Below, piece by piece: positions 54,450-63,479 of a DNA stretch of 64,000 bases (its first letter is position 1; each line of letters starts with the position of its first letter). Made by a program: the position numbers and the translations under genes. The notes below the pieces were generated by a model. The model worked only from the letters and a program-made list of their open reading frames with translations. It made no database searches and was not told where the DNA came from. The DNA comes from Ralstonia sp. SET104. Its GTDB lineage: Bacteria; Pseudomonadota; Gammaproteobacteria; Burkholderiales; Burkholderiaceae. The DNA is taken from NCBI RefSeq assembly GCF_003851545.1, contig NZ_BHVX01000007.1, positions 1 through 64,000 of the forward strand. Reading direction: 5' to 3'.

Positions 54450-55927
54450 ACGCCGTCAACATGGACCCCGTCAAACACTGGATCGACGGCCGGCAGGTCG
54501 ACAGCCCCGAGCGTTTTATTACCACCAATCCGGCTACGGGCGAGGCGATTACCGAGGTGGCGTCGGGCGGCGAAGCGGAGATCAATGCGGCGGTAGCGGC
54601 AGCCAAGGCGGCATTTCCAGCGTGGGCCAACACACCGGCCAAGCAGCGCGCCACGTTGATGCGCCGCTTGGGCGAGCTGATCGAGCAGAACGTGCCGCAC
54701 CTCGCTGCGCTGGAGACGATGGACACGGGCTTGCCGATCGCGCAGACGAGCAAGCAGCTCATTCCGCGCGCATCGGAGAACTTCCACTTCTTCGCCGAGG
54801 TGTGCACGCAGGTCAACGGCCGCACGTATCCGGTTGACGACCAGATGCTGAACTACACGCTGTATCAGCCGGTGGGCGTTTGCGCGCTGATCTCGCCGTG
54901 GAACGTGCCATTCATGACGGCCACGTGGAAGGTCGCGCCGTGCCTGGCGCTGGGCAATACAGCGGTGTTGAAGATGTCGGAGCTGTCGCCGCTGACCGCC
55001 GAGCAGCTTGGCCGCCTGGCGTTGGAGGCGGGCATTCCGCCGGGCGTGCTGAATGTCGTGCAGGGCTATGGCGCAACTGCGGGCGATGCATTGGTGCGTC
55101 ATCCCGACGTGCGCGTGGTGTCGTTCACCGGCGGCACTGTCACCGGCAAGCGCATCATGGAGCGCGCCGGCCTGAAGAAATTCTCGATGGAGCTGGGCGG
55201 TAAATCACCCGTGCTGATTTTCGATGATGCGGATCTGGACCGTGCGCTGGATGCGTCGCTGTTCACCATCTTCTCGATCAACGGCGAGCGCTGCACGGCC
55301 GGTTCGCGCATCTTCGTGCAGGAAAGCGTCTACGACGACTTCGCGCGCAAGTTTGCCGAGCGTGCGAAGCGGCTTGTGGTGGGCGATCCGGCAGATGAGA
55401 AGACCAACGTCGGCTCGATGATCACGCGCGCACATTGGGAGAAGGTCACGGGCTACATCCGCCTGGGCGAGCAGGAAGGCGCCAAGGTTCTGGCGGGTGG
55501 CCCCGACAAGCCGGCAGGGCTGTCCGAGCATCTGAAGAACGGCAACTTTGTTGCCCCGACGGTGCTGGCCAACGTCGACAACCGCATGCGTGTGGCACAG
55601 GAGGAAATCTTCGGACCGGTGGCTTGCCTGATCCCGTTCAAGGATGAGGCCGATGGCTTGAAACTGGCCAATGACGTGGAATACGGCTTGGCCTCGTACA
55701 TCTGGACGCAGGACGTGGGCAAGGTGCACCGTGTGGCGCGTGGTATCGAAGCGGGCATGGTGTTCGTCAACAGCCAGAACGTGCGAGACCTGCGTCAGCC
55801 GTTCGGCGGGGTGAAGGCGTCCGGTACCGGGCGCGAGGGCGGCGAGTACAGTCTGGAGGTGTTTGCCGAGATCAAGAACGTCTGCATCTCGATGGGCAGC
55901 CACCATATCCCACGCTGGGGCGTTTGA
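54446..55927 (+). CDS. hpaE: 5-carboxymethyl-2-hydroxymuconate semialdehyde dehydrogenase
   Basis: A 493-residue NAD-dependent ALDH-family enzyme. The general base E249 lies in SMELGGKSP and the nucleophile C283 in NGERCTAGS; the cofactor loop is FTGGTVTGK. The HpaE branch is supported by the operon: it oxidises the ring-cleavage semialdehyde made by hpaD. ATG 54446 overlaps the hpaG2 stop as ATGA. Confidence 0.95.
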   Translation: MNAVNMDPVKHWIDGRQVDSPERFITTNPATGEAITEVASGGEAEINAAVAAAKAAFPAWANTPAKQRATLMRRLGELIEQNVPHLAALETMDTGLPIAQTSKQLIPRASENFHFFAEVCTQVNGRTYPVDDQMLNYTLYQPVGVCALISPWNVPFMTATWKVAPCLALGNTAVLKMSELSPLTAEQLGRLALEAGIPPGVLNVVQGYGATAGDALVRHPDVRVVSFTGGTVTGKRIMERAGLKKFSMELGGKSPVLIFDDADLDRALDASLFTIFSINGERCTAGSRIFVQESVYDDFARKFAERAKRLVVGDPADEKTNVGSMITRAHWEKVTGYIRLGEQEGAKVLAGGPDKPAGLSEHLKNGNFVAPTVLANVDNRMRVAQEEIFGPVACLIPFKDEADGLKLANDVEYGLASYIWTQDVGKVHRVARGIEAGMVFVNSQNVRDLRQPFGGVKASGTGREGGEYSLEVFAEIKNVCISMGSHHIPRWGV

Positions 55928-55980
55928 CGCTGCTGACGCTGCGCCGGACATACACCAAGACAAGGGCGGAAGGAGACATC

Positions 55981-56838
55981 ATGGGCAAGCTGGCCTTGGC
56001 CGCAAAGATCACCCACGTGCCGTCGATGTACCTGTCGGAGTTGCCGGGCAAGCACCACGGCTGCCGCGCAGCGGCCATCGACGGGCACCGCATCATCGGC
56101 CAGCGTTGCCGTGATCTGGGTGTGGACACCATCGTCGTGTCCGATGTGCACTGGCTGGTCAATGCCGGGTACCACGTCAACTGCAATGCGCATTTCGAAG
56201 GCATCTATACGAGCAACGAGCTGCCGCATTTCATCAAGGATATGCGGTATGCGTACTCGGGCAATCCAGCGCTTGGCCGGTTGATTGCGCAGACGGCAAC
56301 GGAGCGCGGCGTCTTCACCCGGGCGCACGAGATCGACAGCCTGGAACTCGAATACGGCACACTGGTGCCGATGCGTTACATGAACAGCGATCAGCATTTC
56401 AAAGTCGTGTCGATTGCCGGTTGGTGCGCGTGGCACAAATTGGATGAAAGCCGCCGCTTTGGTGCTGCACTGCTCGAGGCCATTGAAGCCAGCGACAGCA
56501 CCGTCGCATTCCTGGCCAGCGGTTCGCTCTCACACCGCTTCAACGATAACGGCAGCCCGGAAGACGCTATCGACCGGATCAGCCGCGAGTTCTACCAGCA
56601 GGTCGATCTGCGCGTGGTGGAATTATGGAAGCAGGGCGACTGGAAAACCTTCTGCGCGATGCTGCCCGAATACGCATCGCTGTGCGAAGGCGAGGGCGGC
56701 ATGCACGACACGGCCATGCTGCTTGGCCTGCTCGGTTGGGATGCCTACGACAAGGGCGTCGAAGTCATCACCGAATATTTTCCCAGTTCCGGCACGGGCC
56801 AGATCAATGCGATCTTCCCGTTGCCGGATCGGGTGTGA
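55981..56838 (+). CDS. hpaD: 3,4-dihydroxyphenylacetate 2,3-dioxygenase
   Basis: A 285-residue class III extradiol dioxygenase (LigB fold) that opens the ring of homoprotocatechuate. Features are KITHVPSMYLSELPGKHHGC at the N-terminus (H ligand), VVSDVHWLVNAGYHVNC with the second histidine, and LEYGTLVPMRYMNSD with the glutamate ligand. AAGGAG lies five to six bases before ATG 55981; the open frame extends upstream without homology. It is the first enzymatic step of the lower pathway. Confidence 0.94.
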   Translation: MGKLALAAKITHVPSMYLSELPGKHHGCRAAAIDGHRIIGQRCRDLGVDTIVVSDVHWLVNAGYHVNCNAHFEGIYTSNELPHFIKDMRYAYSGNPALGRLIAQTATERGVFTRAHEIDSLELEYGTLVPMRYMNSDQHFKVVSIAGWCAWHKLDESRRFGAALLEAIEASDSTVAFLASGSLSHRFNDNGSPEDAIDRISREFYQQVDLRVVELWKQGDWKTFCAMLPEYASLCEGEGGMHDTAMLLGLLGWDAYDKGVEVITEYFPSSGTGQINAIFPLPDRV

Positions 56839-56851
56839 GCAGGAGCGCGAC

Positions 56852-57241
56852 ATGCCGCATGTCATCGTCGAATACACCGACAACCTGGGCGGCGACGCCC
56901 GCATCCAGCAACTGCTGCAGAGCCTCAACGAGACGCTGATCGCGCAGAATGGCGTGTTCCCGACGGGCGGCATCCGCTCGCGCGCCATCAAGCTGACGGA
57001 CTACCGCGTAGCCGACGGCAAGGAAGACGACGCGTTCGTCCATGTCACGCTCAAGATCGGTGCGGGCCGCACGCCCGAGATCAAGAAGGTTGCGTGCGAT
57101 GCGCTGTTCGAGGCGATCAAGGCGCATTTTGCGGAAGTCTTTGCGCGCCGTTACCTGGCCCTCTCGATGGAGCTGACCGAGTTTGACGAGGGCAGCAGCT
57201 ATAAGCACAACAACATCCACGCGCGTTTCCGCAAGGCCTGA
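56852..57241 (+). CDS. hpaF: 5-carboxymethyl-2-hydroxymuconate delta-isomerase
   Basis: A 129-residue tautomerase-fold enzyme. It begins MPHVIVEYTDN; after Met removal the N-terminal proline (P2) is the catalytic base, as in the family. FPTGGIRSRAIKLTDYRVADG is conserved CHMI sequence. AGGAG lies seven bases before the ATG. It isomerises 5-carboxymethyl-2-hydroxymuconate in the pathway. Confidence 0.95.
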   Translation: MPHVIVEYTDNLGGDARIQQLLQSLNETLIAQNGVFPTGGIRSRAIKLTDYRVADGKEDDAFVHVTLKIGAGRTPEIKKVACDALFEAIKAHFAEVFARRYLALSMELTEFDEGSSYKHNNIHARFRKA

Positions 57242-57244
57242 TCC

Positions 57245-58048
57245 ATGCTCGAACCCACGACCGTTGAGACCATCGCGCGCCGCTTGCATCGGGCCGAGAT
57301 CGATCGCAAGCAGATCCGCCAGGTGTCGCTCGACTACCCCGACATCACCATTGAAGATGCTTACGCCATCCAGCGCGAATGGGTGACGATGAAGCTGGCG
57401 CAGGGGCGGCGCCTGAAGGGCCACAAGATCGGCCTGACATCGCGCGCGATGCAGCAGTCTTCGCAGATCGACGAACCTGACTATGGTGCGCTGCTCGACG
57501 ACATGTTCTTTGCCGAGGGCAGCGAGATTCCCACCCATCGATTCATCGTGCCGCGCGTGGAGGTGGAACTGGCGTTCGTGCTCGGCAAGCGGCTGGGGGG
57601 CGCGGAGGTGACGCTGTTCGATGTGTATGAAGCGGTGGATCACGTGATTCCCGCGCTGGAGATCATCGATGCGCGTTCGCAATCGATCGACCCCGAAAGC
57701 GGCCGCCCGCGCAAGGTTTTCGACACGATTGCCGACAACGCCGCCAACGCTGGCGTGGTGATCGGCGGCCGGCCGATCCGCATGCACGATGTGGACCTGC
57801 GTTGGGTCAGCGCCATCCTGTCGCGCAACGCCGTCATTGAAGAAACGGGCGTGGCAGCCGGCGTGCTGAACCATCCGGCCAACGGCGTGGTGTGGCTTGC
57901 GAACAAGCTGGCGCCGCACGGTGTGGCGCTGGAGCCGGGGCAGGTCATCCTTGGTGGCTCGTTCACGCGGCCTGTGGCCGCACGCCCGGGTGATACCTTC
58001 CACTGCGACTACGGCCCGCTCGGCAGCATCGCCTGCCATTTCGTCTGA
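57245..58048 (+). CDS. hpaH: 2-oxo-hept-4-ene-1,7-dioate hydratase
   Basis: A 267-residue hydratase of the FAH superfamily (MhpD/HpaH branch), Mg-dependent. Signatures are [30 protein letters not shown] (E-x-E metal ligands) and [16 protein letters not shown]. It adds water to the dienoate before the aldolase step. It starts three bases after hpaF. Confidence 0.95.
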   Translation: MLEPTTVETIARRLHRAEIDRKQIRQVSLDYPDITIEDAYAIQREWVTMKLAQGRRLKGHKIGLTSRAMQQSSQIDEPDYGALLDDMFFAEGSEIPTHRFIVPRVEVELAFVLGKRLGGAEVTLFDVYEAVDHVIPALEIIDARSQSIDPESGRPRKVFDTIADNAANAGVVIGGRPIRMHDVDLRWVSAILSRNAVIEETGVAAGVLNHPANGVVWLANKLAPHGVALEPGQVILGGSFTRPVAARPGDTFHCDYGPLGSIACHFV

Positions 58049-58068
58049 TCCTCGACAGGGTGCACACC

Positions 58069-58875
58069 ATGCAACTCCCAGAGAACCTCTTCAAGCGCGC
58101 GCTGGCCGAACGCCGTGCGCAGATTGGCCTGTGGATGGCGATGACGCATCCGTACCCGGCCGAGATCGTGGCGGGGGCTGGTTTCGATTGGCTGTTGATC
58201 GACAACGAGCACGCGCCTAACCAGTTGCAATCGACATTGGCCCAACTGCAGGCAGTGGCACCGTACCCGTCGCATCCGATTGTTCGGCCGGCCTGGAATG
58301 ATCCGGTCGAGATCAAGCGCCTGCTCGACATCGGCGCGCAGACATTGCTGATACCGATGGTGCAGAACGCCGATGAGGCACGTGCCGCGGTGGAAGCGAT
58401 GCGCTATCCGCCCAACGGTATCCGCGGCGTGGGCAGTGCGCTGGCTCGCGCGTCGCGCTGGAACCGTGTGGACGATTATCTGCACCAGGCCAATGCGCAG
58501 ATGTGCACGCTTATTCAGGTCGAAACCGTAGAGAGCGTGGCGAATCTCGACGGGATTCTCGCGGTGGAGGGCGTGGACGGCGTCTTTATCGGCCCCGGCG
58601 ATCTGGCTGCCTCCATGGGGCACCTGGGCGCGCCGGGGCATCCGGAAGTTCGCCAGGTCATTGACGGGACGATCGGCCGTATCGTTGCCTCGGGCAAGGC
58701 AGCCGGCATCCTGTCGGCGGATCAGGCGCAGGCACGGCACTACCTGTCGCTCGGGGCGACCTTCGTTGCGGTGGGGACGGATGTGACGTTGCTGGCGCGC
58801 AGCGCCGAACAACTGGCGCAGGCGTTCAAGGGAACGGGCGCTGCCAAGCCTCAGACCGCTGGCAGCGTTTATTGA
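58069..58875 (+). CDS. hpaI: 4-hydroxy-2-oxo-heptane-1,7-dioate aldolase
   Basis: A 268-residue class II HpcH/HpaI aldolase. H48 (IDNEHAPN) is the catalytic base, R73 (IVRPAWND) binds pyruvate, the metal ligands lie in QVETVE and the later D, and [12 protein letters not shown] is the phosphate-like loop. It splits the substrate to pyruvate and succinic semialdehyde, ending the pathway. ATG 58069; GTG 58060 also in frame. Convergent with hpaR, whose stop is six bases away. Confidence 0.95.
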   Translation: MQLPENLFKRALAERRAQIGLWMAMTHPYPAEIVAGAGFDWLLIDNEHAPNQLQSTLAQLQAVAPYPSHPIVRPAWNDPVEIKRLLDIGAQTLLIPMVQNADEARAAVEAMRYPPNGIRGVGSALARASRWNRVDDYLHQANAQMCTLIQVETVESVANLDGILAVEGVDGVFIGPGDLAASMGHLGAPGHPEVRQVIDGTIGRIVASGKAAGILSADQAQARHYLSLGATFVAVGTDVTLLARSAEQLAQAFKGTGAAKPQTAGSVY

Positions 58876-58881
58876 CGGGGG

Positions 58882-59346
58882 TTACTCGTCGCCCGTGAAC
58901 CGTGCCATCGGTGTGTGCGTTTCCATGACGCGGATTGACTCGTCGATGGCAGTGTAGAGGGCGTCCAGCCGCGCGCGACCAAGCTGCCCCTCGATACGTG
59001 CGTACTCCGCATCCACCTGCGGTTCCACATCGGCCAGGAACTGGCGGCTCTTGGGCGTGAGCGAAATCACTTGCCGACGCTGATCTACCGCCGACTTCGT
59101 CCGCACGATCATCTCGGATTGCTCCATCGCCGCGAGCATGCGCGTCAGGCTTGGGCTCAGGATCAGGCACGCATCGGCAAGCTGGTTGGGCTCCATGTCG
59201 CCCGTGTCGTTGAGCGTGCGCAGCACACGCCATTGCTGCTCGGTGATGCCGTGCTCGCGCAGGATCGGCCGAAAGCGCGCCATGAAGGTCTCACGCGCGC
59301 GCAGCAACAGATGCGGCAGATTGCGGTGCTTGAAAGCAAAAGCCAT
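58882..59346 (-). CDS. hpaR: MarR-family repressor of homoprotocatechuate degradation
   Basis: A 154-residue winged-helix MarR protein: EQQWRVLRTLNDTGDMEPNQ, recognition helix LSPSLTRMLAAMEQSEMI and wing SAVDQRRQVISLT. HpaR is the usual repressor of hpa meta-cleavage operons, relieved by hydroxyphenylacetates. It is convergent with hpaI instead of being beside the hpaG1 promoter, and begins only 12 bp after xthA, so it may be transcribed from the xthA promoter. Confidence 0.92.
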   Translation of the reverse strand: MAFAFKHRNLPHLLLRARETFMARFRPILREHGITEQQWRVLRTLNDTGDMEPNQLADACLILSPSLTRMLAAMEQSEMIVRTKSAVDQRRQVISLTPKSRQFLADVEPQVDAEYARIEGQLGRARLDALYTAIDESIRVMETHTPMARFTGDE

Positions 59347-59358
59347 GCTGGGCGCCCC

Positions 59359-60168
59359 CTATGCGCTGCGCAGAGCGGCGACCACAGGCGTATGGTCCGA
59401 GGGCTGCTCCCACGTGCGCGGCACACGATCGATATGGCACGACTCGCACAGCTTGGCGAGTTCCGGCGACAGCATGATGTGGTCAATCCGCAGGCCGGCA
59501 TTGCGCTTGAAGCCGAACATGCGGTAATCCCACCACGAGAAGAGCTTGTCTTCCTGTTCGAACATGCGGAAGGCATCGACCAGACCGGCGCCTTCCATCG
59601 CGCGAAACGCGGCACGCTCTTCCGGCGACACCAGATTCTGACCTTCCCACTTCTTCGGGTCGTGCACATCGCGGTCTTCGGGGGCGATATTGAAATCGCC
59701 CAGCAGCATCAGGCGCGGGTTTGCTGCCATCTCGGTCTTCAGCCACGCTTGCAGCGCCTCCAGCCAGCGCAGCTTATAGACGAACTTGTCGGAGTCGAGC
59801 GCCTGCCCGTTCGGGATGTAGGCAGAGATCACGCGAACGGGGCCACCGTCCACGTCATACGTGGCAGCCAGGATGCGCTGCTGCTCGTCGTCAAAACCCG
59901 GGATGTTCTTCACCACATCGCGGCCTTCTGGCACCGCAGCCTTGCGCGCGAGGATGGCGACACCGTTGTATGTTTTTTGACCCGTGAACAGTGATGCATA
60001 ACCGGCAGCGTCCAGCTCGGCCAGCGGGTAGCGGTCGTCGGGCAGTTTGAGTTCCTGCAGGCAGAGCAGGTCGATGGGCGTGGCGTCGGCTTCGCGCTCG
60101 GCCAGCCACTGCAGCACGTGCGGCAGGCGGACTTTGAGGGAGTTAACGTTCCAGGTTGCGACGCGCAT
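59359..60168 (-). CDS. xthA: Exodeoxyribonuclease III
   Basis: A 269-residue AP endonuclease/3'-5' exonuclease of base-excision repair. Core motifs are ATWNVNSL, LCLQELKL, GDFNIAPED, LRIDHIML and PSDHTPV. ATG 60168 gives the standard start MRVATWNVNSL; the open frame continues upstream without homology. Sits between prlC and hpaR. Confidence 0.97.
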   Translation of the reverse strand: MRVATWNVNSLKVRLPHVLQWLAEREADATPIDLLCLQELKLPDDRYPLAELDAAGYASLFTGQKTYNGVAILARKAAVPEGRDVVKNIPGFDDEQQRILAATYDVDGGPVRVISAYIPNGQALDSDKFVYKLRWLEALQAWLKTEMAANPRLMLLGDFNIAPEDRDVHDPKKWEGQNLVSPEERAAFRAMEGAGLVDAFRMFEQEDKLFSWWDYRMFGFKRNAGLRIDHIMLSPELAKLCESCHIDRVPRTWEQPSDHTPVVAALRSA

Positions 60169-60259
60169 GGGGCTCGGTCCTTGCAAATGGCGACGGCGCA
60201 CGGGTGGCGCCGTCCAGGGGTGCGTTATTGTGCCATCAAGCGCAGTGGGCTCTAATGAA

Positions 60260-60293
60260 AACGCCGCTTCGGCGCAAGGCGCGAAGCGGCGTT
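60260..60293 (-). terminator. Terminator of prlC
   Basis: AACGCCGCTTCG and CGAAGCGGCGTT form a 12-bp perfect stem with a ten-base loop; on the minus strand the end continues into TTTTC. It separates prlC from xthA. Confidence 0.75.
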
Positions 60294-60316
60294 GCCATCG
60301 CTGACGACGCAGCGCG

Positions 60317-62419
60317 TTATGCGGCTTCCTCCACCATGCCGCCGTGGCGCAGCAGCGCGTCGATGCTCGGCGCGCGGCCGCGGAAGGCTGTGAACGATTC
60401 GATCGCTGGACGGCTGCCGCCAACGGCCAGGACTTCGCGGCGATAGCGTGCACCGGTCTCGGCATCCAGCACCGAGCCACTCAGCTTGCAAGCCTCTTCA
60501 AACGCCGCATAGGCGTCCGCCGACAGCACCTCAGCCCACTTGTAGCTGTAGTAGCCCGCCGCATAGCCGCCGGCAAAGATATGGCTGAACGTATTCGGCC
60601 AGCGCGACAGCTCGGCCTGCGGCACCACGTGGAAACGGTTGTTGACCTGGCGCGACAGATCCAGCACCGAGGTTGCGCCTTTCGGGTCAAAGTCCGTATG
60701 CAAATGCATGTCGAACGTCGAGAACACGATCTGGCGCAGCGTCGCCATGCCGTTCTGGAAGTTCTTCGCGGCCAGCATGCTCTCGTACAGCTTGCGCGGC
60801 AGTGGCTCGCCGGAAGTCACGTGGCGGGTCATGCGCGAGAGCACTTCCCACTCCCAACAGAAGTTCTCCATGAACTGCGATGGCAACTCCACCGCGTCCC
60901 ATTCCACGCCGTTGATGCCCGACACGCCCAGCTCATCCACCTGCGTGAGCATGTGGTGCAGGCCATGGCCGAACTCGTGGAAAAGGGTGATGACTTCGTC
61001 GTGCGTGAACAGCGCGGGTTTGTTGCCGACCGGACCGGAGAAATTGCAGGTGAGGTAGGCCACCGGAGTTTGTACGCGCTGGTTGGGCGTATTCGCGTTC
61101 AGCAGCTTGCGGCCGCGTGCGTCGTCCATCCAGGCGCCGCCGCGCTTGCCTTCACGCGCGTACAGGTCGATGTAGAACTGCGCGAGCAAGTCGCCTTGCG
61201 CCGATTCCACGCGGAAAATGCGCACGTCCGGGTGCCACACCGCTGCCGCTTCCGGCTGGATCTTCACCGAAAACAGCGTCTGCACGACGTTGAACAGGCC
61301 ATCCAGCACGGCAGGTTCCGGGAAGTACTGCTTCACCTCCTGCTCGGAGAATGCATAGCGCGCCTCGCGCAGCTTTTCTGACGCATAGGCCATGTCCCAC
61401 GGTTCGAGCTTGTCGATGCCGAGCGTGGTCTTGGCGAACGCCTGCAGCTCTTCCCAATCCTTCTCGGCGAAGGGGCGGGCGCGGTCGGCCAGTTCGCCCA
61501 GGAAGCGCAGCACGTCTTCCGGTGAATCGGCCATCTTCGGCACGAGCGACACCTCGCCGAAATTGCGATAGCCGAGCATGTGCGCTTCTTCGGTGCGCAG
61601 CGTGAGCTGTTCGGCCATGTTGGCAGTATTGTCCCACTCGGCCTTGCCGCTGCCGTACTGTGCGCCCAGTTCGGACGCGCGTGTGACGTTGGCTTCGTAC
61701 AGCGTGCGACGCAGCGCACGGTCGTCTGCGTACTGCAGCACCGGGAAGTACGAGGGGAAGTGCAGCGAGAATTTCCAGCCGGTCGCGTCGGCGTTGTCGC
61801 GGCGGGCGGCTTCCTGGGCGGCTTGCTTTGCGTCGTCGGGCAGGCCGGCCAGGCGGGCTTCATCGTCGATCAGCAGCGCGTAGGCGTTGGTGGCATCCAG
61901 CACGTGGTCGCTGAAGGCCTTGGTCAGTTGCGCCTGTTGTTCCTGGATGGCTGCAAAGCGCGGTTTCTGGTCTTCCGGCAACTCGGCGCCACCCAGGCGG
62001 AAGCCGCGCAGTTCATTGTCGAGCAGCTTCTTGCGGGCGGGCGACAGCCCAGCGTATTCCGCGCTGTCGGCAATCGCCTTGTACTTTTCGAACAGCTCCA
62101 GATCCTGGCCCAGACCCGACCAGAATTCGGTCACGCGTGGCAGGTTGGCGGCGTGTGCTTCACGCAGCGGAGGTGTGTCGACGACGGCGCTCAGGTGGCT
62201 GACGATGCCCCAGGCCCGGCCCAGCGGCTCCGTGGCTTCTTCCAGCGCGGTGACCACGGTTTCCCAGCTTACCGGCGTGGTCGGGTTCTTGACCTGCGCA
62301 ACCGCCGACGCGGCCTGCTCGAGCAGCACGTCAACAGCCGGTGTGATGTGTTCGGGGCGGATGTCTGCAAAGCGCGGCAGACCGGAGAAATCGAGCAGCG
62401 GATTGTTGGCTTGGGTCAT
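60317..62419 (-). CDS. prlC: Oligopeptidase A (M3 metallopeptidase)
   Basis: A 700-residue cytosolic zinc peptidase that breaks signal peptides and other short peptides. The zinc motif HEFGH is at 481-485 with the downstream glutamate in the WDAVELPSQFMENF region. N-terminal NNPLLDFSGLPRFADIRPEH is typical of OpdA. ATG 62419 is chosen; the frame reaching 62497 passes through a terminator. It lies between folD and xthA. Confidence 0.96.
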   Translation of the reverse strand: MTQANNPLLDFSGLPRFADIRPEHITPAVDVLLEQAASAVAQVKNPTTPVSWETVVTALEEATEPLGRAWGIVSHLSAVVDTPPLREAHAANLPRVTEFWSGLGQDLELFEKYKAIADSAEYAGLSPARKKLLDNELRGFRLGGAELPEDQKPRFAAIQEQQAQLTKAFSDHVLDATNAYALLIDDEARLAGLPDDAKQAAQEAARRDNADATGWKFSLHFPSYFPVLQYADDRALRRTLYEANVTRASELGAQYGSGKAEWDNTANMAEQLTLRTEEAHMLGYRNFGEVSLVPKMADSPEDVLRFLGELADRARPFAEKDWEELQAFAKTTLGIDKLEPWDMAYASEKLREARYAFSEQEVKQYFPEPAVLDGLFNVVQTLFSVKIQPEAAAVWHPDVRIFRVESAQGDLLAQFYIDLYAREGKRGGAWMDDARGRKLLNANTPNQRVQTPVAYLTCNFSGPVGNKPALFTHDEVITLFHEFGHGLHHMLTQVDELGVSGINGVEWDAVELPSQFMENFCWEWEVLSRMTRHVTSGEPLPRKLYESMLAAKNFQNGMATLRQIVFSTFDMHLHTDFDPKGATSVLDLSRQVNNRFHVVPQAELSRWPNTFSHIFAGGYAAGYYSYKWAEVLSADAYAAFEEACKLSGSVLDAETGARYRREVLAVGGSRPAIESFTAFRGRAPSIDALLRHGGMVEEAA

Positions 62420-62451
62420 GGCGGGCTGGGGTAGAAAAATCGAAGGGACAA

Positions 62452-62487
62452 AAAAAGCGTCCGATCCAACAGGTGGGGACGCTTTTT
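62452..62487 (-). terminator. Terminator of folD, bidirectional
   Basis: AAAAAGCGTCC and GGACGCTTTTT form a perfect 11-bp stem around a 14-base loop, giving a T-run on both strands, in the folD-prlC interval. Confidence 0.85.
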
Positions 62488-62514
62488 CCGTTTCCAACTG
62501 GATCGGGGTGAAGC

Positions 62515-63384
62515 TTACGCCGCCAGAGCGGCTCCTTCAGCAGCGCGCTCGGCCGCTTCCAGGGTATTGATCAGCAGCATGGTGATCGTCATCGGGCCAA
62601 CGCCGCCCGGCACCGGGGTGATGTAGCCCGCGACTTCTTTGACACCGGCAAAGTCGACGTCGCCGCAGAGCTTGCCGGCATCGTCTCGGTTCATGCCCAC
62701 ATCGATGACGACGGCGCCCGGCTTGACCATGTCGGCGGTGATGATGTTACGGCGGCCAACGGCGGCCACGATGATGTCGGCCTCACGCGTGTGCGCAGCC
62801 AGGTTGCGCGTCTTGCTGTTGCAAATGGTGATGGTGGCGCCGGCCTGCAGAAGCAGCATCGCCATTGGCTTGCCGACGATGTTCGAAGCGCCCACCACCA
62901 CCGCATTGGCCCCGCGCACCGGGTAGTTGATCGATTCCAGCATCTTCATGCAGCCGTAAGGCGTGCATGGGCGGAACAGCGGGGCGCCGGTCATCAGCGC
63001 GCCGGCATTGGCGACATGGAAACCGTCGACGTCCTTCTCGGGCGCAATGGCTTCGAGCACCTTGTGGCTGTCGATGTGCTTGGGCAGCGGCAGTTGGACC
63101 AGAATGCCATGGATGCGCGGGTCGCGGTTCAGGGCATCGATGCGGCCGAGCAGGTCAGCTTCGGTCAGGTCAGCGGGGTAGCGGTCGAAGCTGGACAGAA
63201 AGCCGTTGTCTTCGCACGCCTTGATCTTGTTGCGCACGTAGACCTGGCTGGCAGGGTCTTCACCGACGAGGATGACGGCGAGGCCAGGCTGGTGGCCCCG
63301 TGCGGTCAGCGCGGCGGCGCGTTGTGCGGCCTCGGCGCGGAGTTGTTTGGCAAGCGCGTTGCCGTCAATGAGTTGGGCGGTCAT
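62515..63384 (-). CDS. folD: Bifunctional methylenetetrahydrofolate dehydrogenase/cyclohydrolase
   Basis: A 289-residue one-carbon enzyme (EC 1.5.1.5 and 3.5.4.9). Signatures: the catalytic lysine in [10 protein letters not shown], the substrate-binding LPLPKHID segment, the conserved [11 protein letters not shown] and the NADP loop [13 protein letters not shown], with C-terminal [15 protein letters not shown]. Standard length. Downstream prlC is separated by a terminator. Confidence 0.98.
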   Translation of the reverse strand: MTAQLIDGNALAKQLRAEAAQRAAALTARGHQPGLAVILVGEDPASQVYVRNKIKACEDNGFLSSFDRYPADLTEADLLGRIDALNRDPRIHGILVQLPLPKHIDSHKVLEAIAPEKDVDGFHVANAGALMTGAPLFRPCTPYGCMKMLESINYPVRGANAVVVGASNIVGKPMAMLLLQAGATITICNSKTRNLAAHTREADIIVAAVGRRNIITADMVKPGAVVIDVGMNRDDAGKLCGDVDFAGVKEVAGYITPVPGGVGPMTITMLLINTLEAAERAAEGAALAA

Positions 63385-63479
63385 GGCTGGGCGGAGGAGG
63401 GAGAGGGCAAACCGCGATTATAAATCGCCGCCTCCCTTCCGCCCGCCCGGATGATCGCTTGGCAGTTCCTGCGGCCGAA

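Noticed and set aside
56804-58039. A 411-residue minus-strand open frame opposite hpaF and hpaH
   Set aside because: Both opposite genes are unmistakable; the frame has no protein-like motif.
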